The notes under the pieces are model-generated. The model did not search any database. It had not been told where the DNA came from and saw only the letters and a program-made list of their open reading frames with translations. Positions 20,669 through 31,255 of a stretch of 64,000 nt of DNA are shown here, piece after piece. The translations under genes were made by a program, and so were the position numbers. Numbering within the stretch: position 1 is the stretch's first letter; every line of letters begins with the position of its first letter. Source of the stretch: Chrysopilus asiliformis (Eukaryota; Arthropoda; Insecta; Diptera; Rhagionidae); the NCBI GenBank assembly GCA_964034945.1, contig OZ035960.1:73818085-73882084 (forward strand). Direction: 5' to 3'.

Positions 20669-22100
20669 AGTATAAATATGGTCGCTCCATTGGAGCTTCT
20701 CATTTATTTCGATGCCCAGTATTCTGATGTTTTTAGTGTCATTAATAGGCTCATTCATAAGTTCGACCGTTTCGGGAAATTTTTTGCATTTCATCCACAA
20801 CAGCATTGATTGGGTTTTAGAAGCGTTGAATTCTACACGGTTGATTCTGCCCCAAATCAGAATTGTATTTAAATCGGAATTCAAAGATCTAATTTGCTCA
20901 CTGCGTTTCGATCGTACTGCAATGGCGTTCGATTCTGCAGGTGAGCTGAGATGGTAGGAGACGTCAAGTGAGCTGTCATCTGTGAAACAGTATAGCCGAT
21001 TGAGAGTGAGAGATAGTAGATCATTGATAAATATTAAGAAAAGCGTAGGAGCTAGAACTGAGCCTTGAGGGACACCAGAGTTAATTTTGAAGAGATCAGA
21101 TTTATAACCATCCAATATAACCCATATTGAACGATCAGAAAGGAAGCTTTCAATCCATTTGGAAATCGCAGGGTTTAGACCGATAGCTCGTATCTTTGCC
21201 ATCAAAGCTTTATGCCAAACACGGTCGAAAGCTTTGGAGATGTCCGGTGCTATAGTTTTTGATTCGCCAAAATTATGGAGACTTTTAATCCAACGCTCGG
21301 TCAAGCAGACCAAAAGATAGCCTGTGGAGCGGCGCGCACGAAAGCCATATTGGCGATCGTTGATTAAATTATTGCTTTCTAAAAAATTTGTAATTTCGGT
21401 ATTTATTAAAGTTTCCATAACCTAAATTATTTGGTTGGATTCCGGGAGACACGAGTTCGCTGCGAATTTCGCGGCTAAAATGTTCGCCTTGCCAACGGGA
21501 TCGACAACCACTTCATTATCACAGATTAGTGGAGGTGTTGAAGATTTTATGAAATTGTTTTTTACCGCTTTCACCATTGACCAAAAGGATTTTTGCCCTT
21601 TCGGGCAGGTTAAGATTTTCCGCTTCGTCTTTTGGTCGAAGTCATGTTTAGGACGCCGTATTACAGACTTAGAGGTGTTTCGAGCGTTTATAAATGACAA
21701 GCGAGTGTCTTCATTAGGGTTTCCCATAAATTCAGAAAACGCCGCCTTTTTTGTTTTGATGGCGTCGCGACACGCTTTCGTGAACCAGGTGTTGGATTCA
21801 CACTTTGCGGTAATCGAATTGCATGGTCTGTAGGACTTCATACCAAGTGTGATTACGTTCGTGACTTTTGCAGTCGCAACGTCAACGTCAACGTCACCTT
21901 CCCTGAAACAATCGGACCACTTGTAAGCTGCAAAATACTGTTTCAAGCTCTCCCAGTTGGCTTTTTTAAAACACCAAACAGTCCTACGCGGGGCTTTAGT
22001 TGTATTTTTAGGAGGCCTTATGTGTAGAAGATCTACTACCCTTTTGACCCATGCATGTAATACTCTCCCAGTGAAAGGTGTCTTCAATACCAGTCTTGAA
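20621..22100 (-). pseudogene. Non-LTR retrotransposon ORF2 relic (jockey/CR1-like RT)
   Basis: Two frames in one phase, split by a single stop at 21419-21421. The upstream one (to about 22090) is the endonuclease-RT linker (VWCFKKANWESLKQYFAAY; QKSFWSMVKAVKNNF). The downstream one is RT with NDRQYGFRARRSTG, ISKAFDRVWHKAL, GVPQGSVLAPTLF and CFTDDSSLD, where DD remains. RT fingers between them appear deleted and the endonuclease is missing. C-terminal ILGIEINEKLQWSDHI fits the RT thumb. I cannot name the clade with certainty. Confidence 0.8.
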
Positions 22101-22132
22101 GACAAGTAAAGACACTCGCAAGACCAACGCAC

Positions 22133-22630
22133 AGAGCATTTCTATGTCTGTCTTAAAGACATGTCTGCAAGTACGTCTTCATTAGTACTAAATCCGGAAA
22201 ACAGGTGGCGCTGATGGGGTCTTTTTCGCGCGCTGGGCTTAAATAAGAAATTTTCACATTTTTTTTTTCTCAAATAAAAAAACTAAAAAAATATATATTT
22301 TTAAATATTTATTATTTAGTTTAACATTACATTTAGATTATTTCATTTCCACAGTTCAATTCATTTTTAAAAACTTTTATATAACAAACCGCTTTTTAAT
22401 TTGATATAACAAACTGCTTTTTAGTTGCAATGAGGCTAAAATAAAAGCTTTCAAAAAATCTACTTCCCCAGTTAAGCAATCTAGTACTCTTTTTGGGAAA
22501 ATCTGCTATCTTTTAGCCATCCTCAAGTCCCATCCCTGCTGCGCAGCATAGTAAAGTGAACTACAAACTAATGTTGATGAAATTGTTCTTGAAAAATATT
22601 TTCAAACTTTTGTCACATTAATTTATTACA
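22133..22630. other. Upstream region of PMVK exon 1
   Basis: AT-rich sequence with no coding frame. It includes an inverted GTCTTCAATACCAG/AAGACATGTCTGC-like word at the LINE side (22080-22190) and a short repeat AACAAAC(C/T)GCTTTTTA near 22385-22425. As it immediately precedes the PMVK ATG it should contain the promoter, but I see no diagnostic core element. Confidence 0.4.
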
Positions 22631-22707
22631 ATGACTAAGATTTTTATTTTGATCAGTGGTAAAAGAAAATGTGGGAAGGATTTTATATCTGAAAAACTCG
22701 TTCAAAG
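22631..22707 (+). CDS. Pmvk: Phosphomevalonate kinase, exon 1
   Basis: ATG at 22631 opens 25 codons (MTKIFILISGKRKCGKDFIS, then EKLVQ) plus two bases, ending at a GT donor (AG|GTATAT). The SGKRKCGKD block is the phosphate-binding loop that starts metazoan phosphomevalonate kinases (human SGKRKSGKD). The enzyme phosphorylates mevalonate 5-phosphate with ATP in the isoprenoid pathway. The codon split after VQ (AG/A = Arg) is completed by exon 2 at 62505, giving the conserved Arg-Leu-Gly. It is the only recognised exon of this gene before the 39.8-kb gap. The identity rests on family knowledge and phase agreement, not on a search. Confidence 0.8.
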
Positions 22708-22829
22708 GTATATTTGATTAGATGTTCATATTTGCACAAATGAAGCGCTGTATATAATGTTCCAACTACAATAAGGGACTTGGCACATTGAATGCGAATT
22801 CGCATCACATTGCGAAAAAGTTTAACATT

Positions 22830-23178
22830 TGGAGCACAATGAACGCAACCAAGCCGCAACTAAGGACGCTTCGAACTGTCACGCAACGAAGTTCAGGAGC
22901 GGTTGAGCACAATAGAAGCGTCGTCTGTTGCGTTGTGAGACAAACACAGAAAAATTAAAAGTGAACTAAAGTAGAAAAATATATAAAAAAAAGAATAATT
23001 TTGAAGCGATAATTTGCTTTGTTGGCCTTTAACTTTGTTATTTGTATGTTATTGCACTAAGGCTATCAATTTTTCCTCGAACGACATGTCCCCAACCTCA
23101 CTTTATGAACTGTCAACGCAGAATTGCTGCGGCAAAGTTTGCAAACTTTTGTATAATAGTTGCGTTCACTGTGCTCCA
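22830..23178. mobile_element. Deleted MADF-type element (TGGAGC ends)
   Basis: Ends TGGAGCACAATGAACGCAAC and complement (GTTGCGTTCACTGTGCTCCA) are inverted. On the minus strand it keeps the start of the MADF gene found whole at 33029-33778 (same untranslated CATAAAGTGAGGTTGGGGA), but after MSFEEKLIALVQ it stops. No matching 3-bp duplication is visible, perhaps because the element at 23182 landed against its end. Confidence 0.65.
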
Positions 23179-23181
23179 CAG

Positions 23182-24103
23182 ATCGCACATGGTCCCGTAG
23201 ACTGTAGTATCTCAAAAAAATGTGTTTTTGAGTAATGACGTTTTCGACTGGCAGATTCAGGGCAGATTCAGAGCACGCTCTACCCCAGTTTAGAGCAAGG
23301 TATTTCGAGCAGATCTCGAGTAGATTTCGAGCACCTCTGCTTGGGAGTCGAGCATTTCTCAAAGAACAAGAAGAAGCATAAAACAAATTAAAATTAATTT
23401 TGATATATTCCCCTTAAGTTGACACTGCACTAATATATTTCTGACCAAATGAAATTCTTCTTCACTAGATGAAGAAGAATCCAAGAAATCAAAATCATAA
23501 ATATCTTCCATTTACGATTCCACACGATTTTGTTAGCCTTAACCTCAAAAGAGCAACTCAAATCTGACTACATTAGGCAGATCACAAAATTGCTCGAAAA
23601 ATGCTCTTTTAGTGCTCGCATACGGAGTACTTGCGTCACTCGAACACGTAACTCTTTTTCGAGCGATCAAAAAATCTCAGTCGAACACAAGATCTCAGAG
23701 TGAGCAAATTTAGAGCAACTTCAGAGCAAAAAGAGCATGCCAGTCGAAAACGCCATAATTATTCCATTATGTAAAGGAAAATTGACTGAATCAAATGAAA
23801 AACAAATTTAAATGTAAACGTAGTCCTAAAATGTATTTATTTTTGGTTTTTTAAATTCCCATTTTTTAAAATTTAAATTGATTTTGTGGAAAACAAACCT
23901 CTCTATCTTTTATTATTGGAAAAAAATGAAGCAAATGATCTGTAAATCACTATCAAAAGAGTAATAAATTGAAATATTACTGTACAGACAACAGAAAAAA
24001 ACAATTATTTATAAACAATTATTTTGAAATGAAAACTTTGAATGCGTTTTTCTTGAAATGGCCGATTTTGAGATACTACAGTCTACGGGACCATGTGCGA
24101 GAT
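23182..24103. mobile_element. MITE with ATCGCACATGGTCCCGTAG ends
   Basis: Left 23182-23217 and right 24066-24103 are inverted copies (CATGGTCCCGTAGACTGTAG). The middle is AT-rich and contains the 23236-23755 MITE. No coding sequence. Confidence 0.65.
23236..23755. mobile_element. 520-bp nested MITE, TAA target duplication
   Basis: Ends TGACGTTTTCGACTGGCA and TGCCAGTCGAAAACGCCA (17 of 18 inverted) are flanked by TAA at 23233-23235 and 23756-23758. Many copies of a GAGCA/TGCTC word crowd both subterminal regions, probable transposase-binding repeats. Confidence 0.75.
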
Positions 24104-24757
24104 ATCCTACTACTAGATCAAGCCATTTGCTATCTCAAATAGGCCACTGAAACGTCAAAAAAATATGACGAAAAAAAGGGACAAAGCTAGTAATTCTGGG
24201 AAATTAAAATTCTGGAAAAAAATGCTTATGCAGGTCCCCGACGGAATATGATTCAATCCCTATACCGATTATTCATGTTAATATTCAGAGCTGCCACATA
24301 CATTAATATTCAATTCCCTAAACCGGTGTATAAGTCTTATGTGTTCGACGTAAAACATATAATTTAAGTGTTATTGAGTTTGTTGATTCGAACGTCTGAC
24401 ATCACTAAAATTCGAAGACAAAATGAGACAACCATAGTCACGCTGTCCCATATTTTTGCTATGGAATTGTTCGAGTGCCGCGATCTAGTAATACGATATC
24501 TGTGCTGTGCTCACTCAAAAGCATTTCTCTGAAATAAACTCGTAAGTTCTAATTTACATTAGTTCTAATTTTGTATCACGTAACAATGCGGTCTCTGCAA
24601 AATTAAAACTCATGTCGATGTCATACGATATAAGATCGTTGGACAAGGTCCGTATATTACAAGGTTAGCCGTACTGAAAACGTAGTTACACAAATCCTAA
24701 GATTGTGTTTGTGCGAAACCACGAATAAGAATGACAGGAAGACAGAATCTGCACATA
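24104..24757. other. Unassigned intronic sequence
   Basis: About 650 bp with no coding frame and no clear element ends. Bits such as TACTAGATC recur near both sides (24109 and 24484), so an old insertion is possible. Confidence 0.3.
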
Positions 24758-24929
24758 CAGGGAGTGGAAAAAGTCATCGTACAGTCACGATTTTTGAATA
24801 AAATACTAAATATCTCAAACACTATATTTATTTTTCAAATTCTGGTTACAGGATTTTCTTGCCTGGACAATTCTTTACAGATCTGTAAAAAAAAAATAAA
24901 AAAAAAATTTATTACTTAAATTTATTACT

Positions 24930-26020
24930 TTAACTAAAAATATGCTTTTTTAAGAGCGGAAAAAGTCTTCGTACGGCTATTATATGGGTTAATTTACCGT
25001 TAGTATTTGGTTGGGTATTAGATCGAATTCCTGCTTGAAGTCCCCTGGGCATTGATTCTACCAACTTCCGGGTCACTTCCGGGGTTATTTTTGCCCAATT
25101 CTTCTTGCAACACCGCCTTAAGCGTTTTCTCGCTAGTAATAGTGTGGCTGCGGATTTTCTTGTCAAGCAAGTCCCATAGATGTTCGAGGGGGTTTATATC
25201 AGGAGAATGGGCTGGCGTTTAAGCTCGGTTTAGACGAGACAAGTAACTTGCGGCAAGTAGACGTAAATACACGCACTTTGAGCTAGTGCGCGACGCTCGC
25301 ATATGTGTGAGAATACTTGCCGCTCTCTCGAAAATAATAGAAAGCCATTCTATTTTTGTGGCAAGTAAAAACCAATACAAGAACATGGAACAGTGTACAC
25401 AAGAGGTGGTCTTATGTGTGTGTGTTTCGGTTCATTTTATATTTGCTGCTTTGCCAGAAAACGTCGTAACATTTTAAGGAAAAAACGACACGGGTATAAC
25501 AAACTCGTCGGCAACAAACAGTTTTAGGTCGAAATTCGCAAATTTTTCCACAAAAAAGAGTCGTGATATTTTTTTTCAGAAAATTTTAGGTTATGTTTTC
25601 CTTCGGCTGTCATTCTACTTGAAATGATTTACTTGAAACGTGTAAACTAAGCAAACTACTTGCCTCTCTTTACTTGCCGCAAGTTACTTGTCTCGTCTAA
25701 ACCGAGCTTTAGAAATATTTGGGAGTGTCGTAGAGCAGCCATAAGCGTGTATTGAGTGATCTATGCTTCAAATCGTTATCTTGCATAAACAAACGTGTCC
25801 TTAGTCCCATTTATTCAGCGCTAGCATGTAAATTTTGTTTTTATTTGTCAATATACACATACTGGTCCATAACCTCATCAATAAAATGCAGCCTACCAAC
25901 CCCCCGCCCCGCTCATGCCGCCCCATACCCTGACTCCATACTTGAGGTTTTCCTTTTGAAACTCCATATTCTTTTTACGCCACAAAATTGGCCTTTCTTC
26001 TGATTGGAAAATGTTAAATT
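24930..26020 (-). pseudogene. Tc1 transposase 3' part (left, inverted copy)
   Basis: The minus strand carries the same frame fragments as the right arm: a C-terminus with KKNWAKITPEVTRKLVESMP, and before the MITE interruption the SPDINPLEHLWD-type block. It is broken by frameshifts and by the 487-bp MITE, so it is non-functional. Confidence 0.7.
25222..25708. mobile_element. 487-bp MITE in the left Tc1 arm, TTA target duplication
   Basis: Ends AGCTCGGTTTAGACGAGACA and complement are flanked by TTA at 25219-25221 and 25709-25711. The empty site is visible in the other Tc1 arm (reverse complement near 26385), so the insertion came after the Tc1 inverted duplication. TTACTTGCCGCAAGT words repeat near both ends. 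Confidence 0.85.
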
Positions 26021-26064
26021 TACTCTCGTCAGTAAATATTAGTCAGTAAATAGTAAATATTACT

Positions 26065-26595
26065 GATGAGAGTAAATTTAACATTTTCCAATCGGAAGAA
26101 AGGCCAATTTTGTGCCGTAAAAAGAATATGGAGTTTCAAAAGGAAAACCTCAAGCATGGATTCAGGGTATGGGGCGACATGAGCGCGGCGGGGGGTGGGT
26201 AGGCTGCATTTTATTGATGAGGTTATGGACCAGTATGTGTATATTGACAAATTAAAACAAAATTTACATGCTAGCGCTGAAGAAATGGGACTAAGGACAC
26301 GTTTGTGTTTATGCAGGATAACGATCCGAAGCATAGAACACTCAAAACACGCTTATGGCTGCTCTACAACACTCCCAAACATTTCTAAACGTCAGCCCAT
26401 TCTCCTGATATAAACCCCCTCGAACATTTATGGGACTTGCTTGACAAGAAAATCCGCAGCCACACTATTACTAGCGAGAAAACGCTTAAGGCGGTGTTGC
26501 AAGAAGAATTGGGAGTGACCCGGAAGTTGGTAGAATCGATGCCCAGGCAACTTCAAGCAGTAATTCGATCTAATGGATACCTAACCAAATACTAA
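26065..26595 (+). pseudogene. Tc1 transposase 3' part (right copy)
   Basis: Across at least two frameshifts, fragments read DESKFNIFQSEE (first Asp), FVFMQDNDPKHRTLKTRLWL (second Asp in the DND-P-KH block), SPDINPLEHLWDLLDKKIRS (Glu of the DD34E triad) and RKLVESMPRQLQAVIRSNGY, ending at TAA. These are standard Tc1 catalytic blocks. The DNA-binding N-terminus is absent. Confidence 0.8.
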
Positions 26596-26858
26596 CGGTA
26601 AATTAGCCCATATTTATTGGTTGTTTTAATAGCTGTACGGTGACTTTTTGCGCTCTTAAAAAAGCATATTTTTAGTTAAAGTAATAAATTTAAGTAATAA
26701 ATCATTATTTTTTTAATTATTTTTTTTACAGATCTGTAAAGAATTGTCCAGGCAACAAAATCCTGTAACCAGAATTTGAAAAATGAATATTGTGTTTGAG
26801 ATATTTAGTATTTTATTCAAAAATCGTGACTGTACGGTGACTTTTTCCACTCACTGTA

Positions 26859-27757
26859 TACAGTGTCCGTGAGTGAAGCATTTTTTCTGAATAACCCCCA
26901 AAGAGATTTCTGATTTATCCCCCAAAGAGATTTTACTGTCCGAAAAGTCACATTTTTTCACATTTCCACAGCATGTCACGTTATTTTATGTTTTTATTAT
27001 TAATAAGCAGTAAGTTTTGCATCGAAATTAATTTAGTTTGCGCGAATTAAGTCAGTAAATTAAACAAAATTCGATGAAAACCGAAACGTCTACGAAAAAA
27101 ACATTTATGATAATTCCTACAAATTCACGCACTCGCGAAACTTCGTTTTGCTTTTAATAAAGTTTTGCTACACGCCCAAAACAAACTTTATCATCAAAGT
27201 TATGTAAAATGTTGTTTTTTCGTCAGCATAAGCGAAATTAATTTTTAATCGTAACACTTAATGGCGCACTATTAAACAACAAAAACAAGAAGAAGAGCGA
27301 TCTGTCGAAAAACACCAGTGGCGTATCAAAGCAAATGAATTGCTTTATCTAAGGTTTTCTAAATTTGTCCATTTTTCCCTACGTCACTACTTTAAACTTA
27401 ATGGTGTTCGTTGTTACTCACACCAACAAGAAAAATGCTTCAATTTTTTGGCTTTATCTGTTTTCCTGTTATTCTTATTCGTAGGTGCGTGACGTCAATT
27501 TGCACACCAATCAAAATCTTTTATCTCGGACATGTACAATTAGTCAAACAAATAAACTGCAAAACGATTTTTAATTGAAGGCCATTATAAATATGTTCCT
27601 ATGCGCCGCGTGATAGATATTCGTTCAACTTCAAGTGTCAAATGTTTGAATAGTTTTGTTCGAAATTTTGTGGAGTCGTTTGTATTCTCGGAACAAAGTA
27701 AATAAAAAAAAGAATAGCTGTGCTAGAAATTGTCACATAAACTAAGAAACTGAGAAA
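26859..27757. other. Unassigned intronic sequence
   Basis: AT-rich, no coding frame over 60 residues with recognisable content. A doubled CCCCCAAAGAGATTT word lies at 26896-26930. No element ends were recognised. Confidence 0.3.
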
Positions 27758-27841
27758 ATGTCAAGTAAAAAACCCGTGAATAGAAAGTGCTGTGTGGCAG
27801 ATTGCACACACTTGCATTTTCGAGGCAAGAGTTCAGTTTAG
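27758..27841 (+). pseudogene. Possible THAP-like zinc-finger start, cut short
   Basis: The frame MSSKKPVNRKCCVADCTHLH continues FRGKSSV and stops. A CCV..C start resembles a THAP-type finger, as found in P-element-related proteins, but only this tip is present and the MITE at 27849 follows at once. A weak call; it could be chance. Confidence 0.2.
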
Positions 27842-27848
27842 CGACAAT

Positions 27849-28284
27849 GGGCGCGTTTATACCGGTGCTAAAGTGGCAGTTTTTTCAATGTAGCGCATTC
27901 TACTTTAGCAATGCCTTCCAGTTGAGCAGTGGGTTTTTGGCACTGCTAATTTTTAGCGCTGCTGTTTTCACACGGTATGAACGGAATTATATTCTGGCAG
28001 TGCTATTTTAACCTCAAAATTGTGACATTTTGTATTTCGCTACCTTGTTTTTGAGTTAAATTTTTACTTTGAACTTACCTTTTGGTCCTGTTTGTTTTAT
28101 TTATCCTTTTTCTAATTCGTTCTGCCCTTTTCATGCTATATTTTGCAAAGATTTTATTTTCCTCCATCGTACCTGGGTGAAATAGTCACATAACCACAAA
28201 AAATTGACAGTTCACGCAATATACACTTCCAGTTTGGCATTGCCAGATTGGCAGTGCCATCTTAGCACGGGAATAAACGCGCCC
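27849..28284. mobile_element. 436-bp MITE, GGGCGC type, AAT target duplication
   Basis: Ends GGGCGCGTTTATACCGGTGC and complement (CACGGGAATAAACGCGCCC) have AAT at 27846-27848 and 28285-28287. The first six bases and target match the MITE at 1544-2173, but the interiors differ. Subterminal GGCAGT/ACTGCC words repeat. Confidence 0.8.
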
Positions 28285-28287
28285 AAT

Positions 28288-29596
28288 GACGCTACACATT
28301 TTTCCTGTATATAGGGGAGGGGGATGCACCCCCTACCCAAAATGGGTGTTTTTAGCCGTCGCTCGCCCCTCCAGGGTCCCTAAACTTTGTATAAAACTTT
28401 TTTCCGTGAGGCGGTAGGGGGTGTGTGGTGCCTCAAATGAAAGGTATTGAAGAGTACATTCCAAAAATATATACGTCTATTTCATACGCAGGGCAAGTTT
28501 TACCATGCTGCTTGCATTTCAATCAAAAACAGTGGGTTTTGATGAAAAAATAAGAAACCCGTTGCCCTGCTATTTCTAAAATTAATAGTTTTTGAAATTT
28601 TGCAAAACGGCATAAGAAACGTTTCTTACGCAGGGCAATTATTTATTTGCCCTGCATTTCATACGCAGGGCAGTATATACCTGCCCTGCGTTTCTTAAGC
28701 AGGACAAAATCACCTGCTAACACGAGAATGGCAACGGGAATGTAAAATTTATACCGAAATACACTCATTTCCATTGCCATGCTGTTTCAAAAACTCCTAA
28801 TTTCCGAGTTTTAGCCTCCCGAAATCTCAGATTTTTGAAAAACGGATTCTAAAAAAAATACGATTTGAGCTTTTCTCGAGTGTGGTGTGAGTCTTGGTTA
28901 TGGTCTTGGTTCTGGTCTTGGTTATGGTCTTGGTCAAATCAAAGTTTACTTTTTTCCCGAGATGTGAACCTTAATGAAACAATTGATAAAATAATTCTAA
29001 AAATAACTCAAACCTTTCAACGTCAATTACACAGCAAGTATTGAATCTTATTATTTAATTATTTTAAATCACTTGTTCCGGTGGGAAAATGAATATAAAG
29101 TCAATATTGTTGATTTGTTTCATTTGAAGAAACTCTCGATCAGCTTTTCTTCCATACTGATCGAGTAAAAAAAACTTTTTTTTCAGGTATTAAATATGGA
29201 ATTTTAAAATTCAAATTGATATTTCTCGAAAACAAGAAATATCAATAGATTTAAATTTTAACTGTTTGTAGTCACTGCCAAGGGCTTTATATTAGTACCA
29301 CCCACATATCTAAGGGAGAAATTAACCCTTTTGTTTGTTAAAATAATCTTATACCTGAATTTATCGCATTTATATGTCGAAATTTTAAAATTACATTTGA
29401 GTGAAACATATTTCGTTCCTACCAAAAATTTTATTTTGATTTTCGGAATTACGTATTGAAACCTCTTAAGGGTTTATTCAAAATTTGAACCTCAATCAAA
29501 GTTTTGTTGTGAGTGGATTGAGTGATTAAAAAAATGCCGTTTTAATTATCATTTATTTGAATATTTGAGATTACATTTTAATACTACCCTGTTTTT
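28288..29596. repeat. GCAGGGCA hairpin repeats, a 12-bp minisatellite, then AT-rich DNA
   Basis: Two neighbouring stem-loops occur: GCAGGGCA/TGCCCTGC at 28630-28655 and CGCAGGGCAG/CTGCCCTGCG at 28664-28690. More half-sites lie at 28488 and 28563. A minisatellite of TTGGTTATGGTC/TTGGTTCTGGTC units runs 28894-28938. From 28940 to 29596 I see only AT-rich sequence with no gene. Confidence 0.55.
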
Positions 29597-30143
29597 ATAC
29601 CCGTATGGTGAAACCAAAGGGTATATTAACTTTGCTTTACCGTTTGTAACGCCAAGATCCCGTCATCACACACAAAAATGAATTACACCAGTGTGTTTAG
29701 AATGATAAAAAAAATTGAATTTTGCATGCCCGTCCGTCTGTCTGTCCGTCCGTCCGTCTGTGGCGCGGATTGCGGGCGCACGGATTGAGCTAGAGACTTG
29801 AAATTTTGCGTGGATCCGTTTTTCGTAAAATGCGAGGCTAAGATCGTTAATGGGCAAAAATGGAACATTAGGGGGGGTAACCCCCATACGAACGAAAACG
29901 TTTTTTGTGAATATCTCAAAAACGGTGCATCTTATCAAAAAAGTGCAAGAACAAAAGTTATTTAGGATATGATTCTACATAAAACTCCCATACATTAAAA
30001 TCCGATTGGAATAAATTTTAAAAAATCTTATTGGAAAGTTTGACTTCATAGGGGAATTTTGATAAAACTGTTTGCTATTCACTTAAATCACCATACGGGT
30101 TTTCAATAATTGCCAGATTGGCAATTATAGCTTTTGTTATGTT
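29597..30143 (-). repeat. mini-me-like repeat with (GTCY)n, fullest copy
   Basis: It starts TATACCCGTATGGTGAAACC, has a GTCC/GTCT array at 29730-29760, and CACCATACGGGT at 30089-30100 is the complement of its start, giving 12-bp inverted ends. Homology with the 44527 copy continues through TTGCCAGATTGGCAA to about 30143. No ORF of note. Confidence 0.7.
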
Positions 30144-31247
30144 TAAACATATTATCAGACAATTTCTGGCTCTTTGGAAGATTAGTTATTGTAGCATCTA
30201 CCCTATGTACATTTTATTTACAGGTATATTTTTTAATTTTAAATTAAAAATATATACAGTTAAATTTAATTGCAATTGAATTAATTGTTATCGGCAATTA
30301 AAAGAAATTATTTGTTAATAATTTAATTGCAACCTGCAGTTAATCTTTAATTGCAATTAATTAGTCAATTGAAAATTTGATTGATTGATGCCCAACACTG
30401 CTTCGCATATTCTTACGGTAAAAATAATAACAACAAGCAATAACATCATCTTCGACATCAAGGTATCACTGACACTAAATGAACAATGACAATTATTCAA
30501 AATGAATTCGGTATCAACTGCACACGATAATAAAGCTATATACAACCCTCCACGGACTATTTGTCAGTAAGTCTAGGTAGGGAATGACATTATGCTTGCG
30601 TCGTACTATACATGATAGCAGCAAGTTTATTGGCAATAATCATGTATTACATCGTCAAAAGAATGTGAATCACCAAACGCTTCGGAGAAATAAATTCTTC
30701 AAGATTCAACCACTCGGACTATCAACTAAACAACAGGCCGGGTCAGGATCATGTGCAAACTTGCACATAATAATCATGGCGTCGACAATACATTGATCAC
30801 ATCGAAATATATCAATTTACATAATTTGCACATGCGCTTCCCGTGCATTGATAGAATTCGATGTTGACCGGGAAACGTGTGGTAATCTGGGTATCATCTT
30901 ATTAAAAAGTCCATCATTAATGTTTCACATATTCTATCCAAATTATATATTGTAAAAGAGACAAAAAATTGTAATAAATAGCAGTAAGTAATCACTATAA
31001 GACCAGTTGTATTCAATAAATCATCTAAACAACAAATCAAGAGTTTAAATTTTCCACACCCGCGGTAAGGGTTTAGCCTTCTCTCTGTGTATTGGGGTTT
31101 ATTTTACCCCATACACAATGAAACTTTAATAAAAAGGTAACAGATGGGCCGAATCGAGAAAAAAATCGGGAATGCTATCTTAGAATAATTTCAAACCCAA
31201 TTTGAAAAAATAAGGTTTAAAAAAATAACAGTGGTAACCGTGTACTG
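30144..31247. other. Unassigned, possibly a solo LTR or old element
   Basis: AT-rich with TTAATTGCAATTAA repeats (30240-30365), then a less AT-rich part with AATAAA-like signals near 30970 and 31015 and a CACACCCGCGGTAAGGG block at 31054-31070. This resembles LTR sequence, but I found no TG...CA boundaries with a duplication. No protein recognised. Confidence 0.3.
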
Positions 31248-31255
31248 GGGTACAG

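Larger units (their letters stand above)
24758..26856. mobile_element. Tc1-like element as a 3'-3' inverted duplication
   Basis: TA flanks (24756-24757, 26857-26858) surround ends CAGGGAGTGGAAAAAGTCA and complement. The two halves are inverted copies of the same 3' two thirds of a Tc1 element meeting at about 26045 (arms 24758-26041 and 26051-26856). The left arm is interrupted by a MITE (25222-25708). The 5' end and transposase N-terminus are missing from both halves. Confidence 0.85.
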
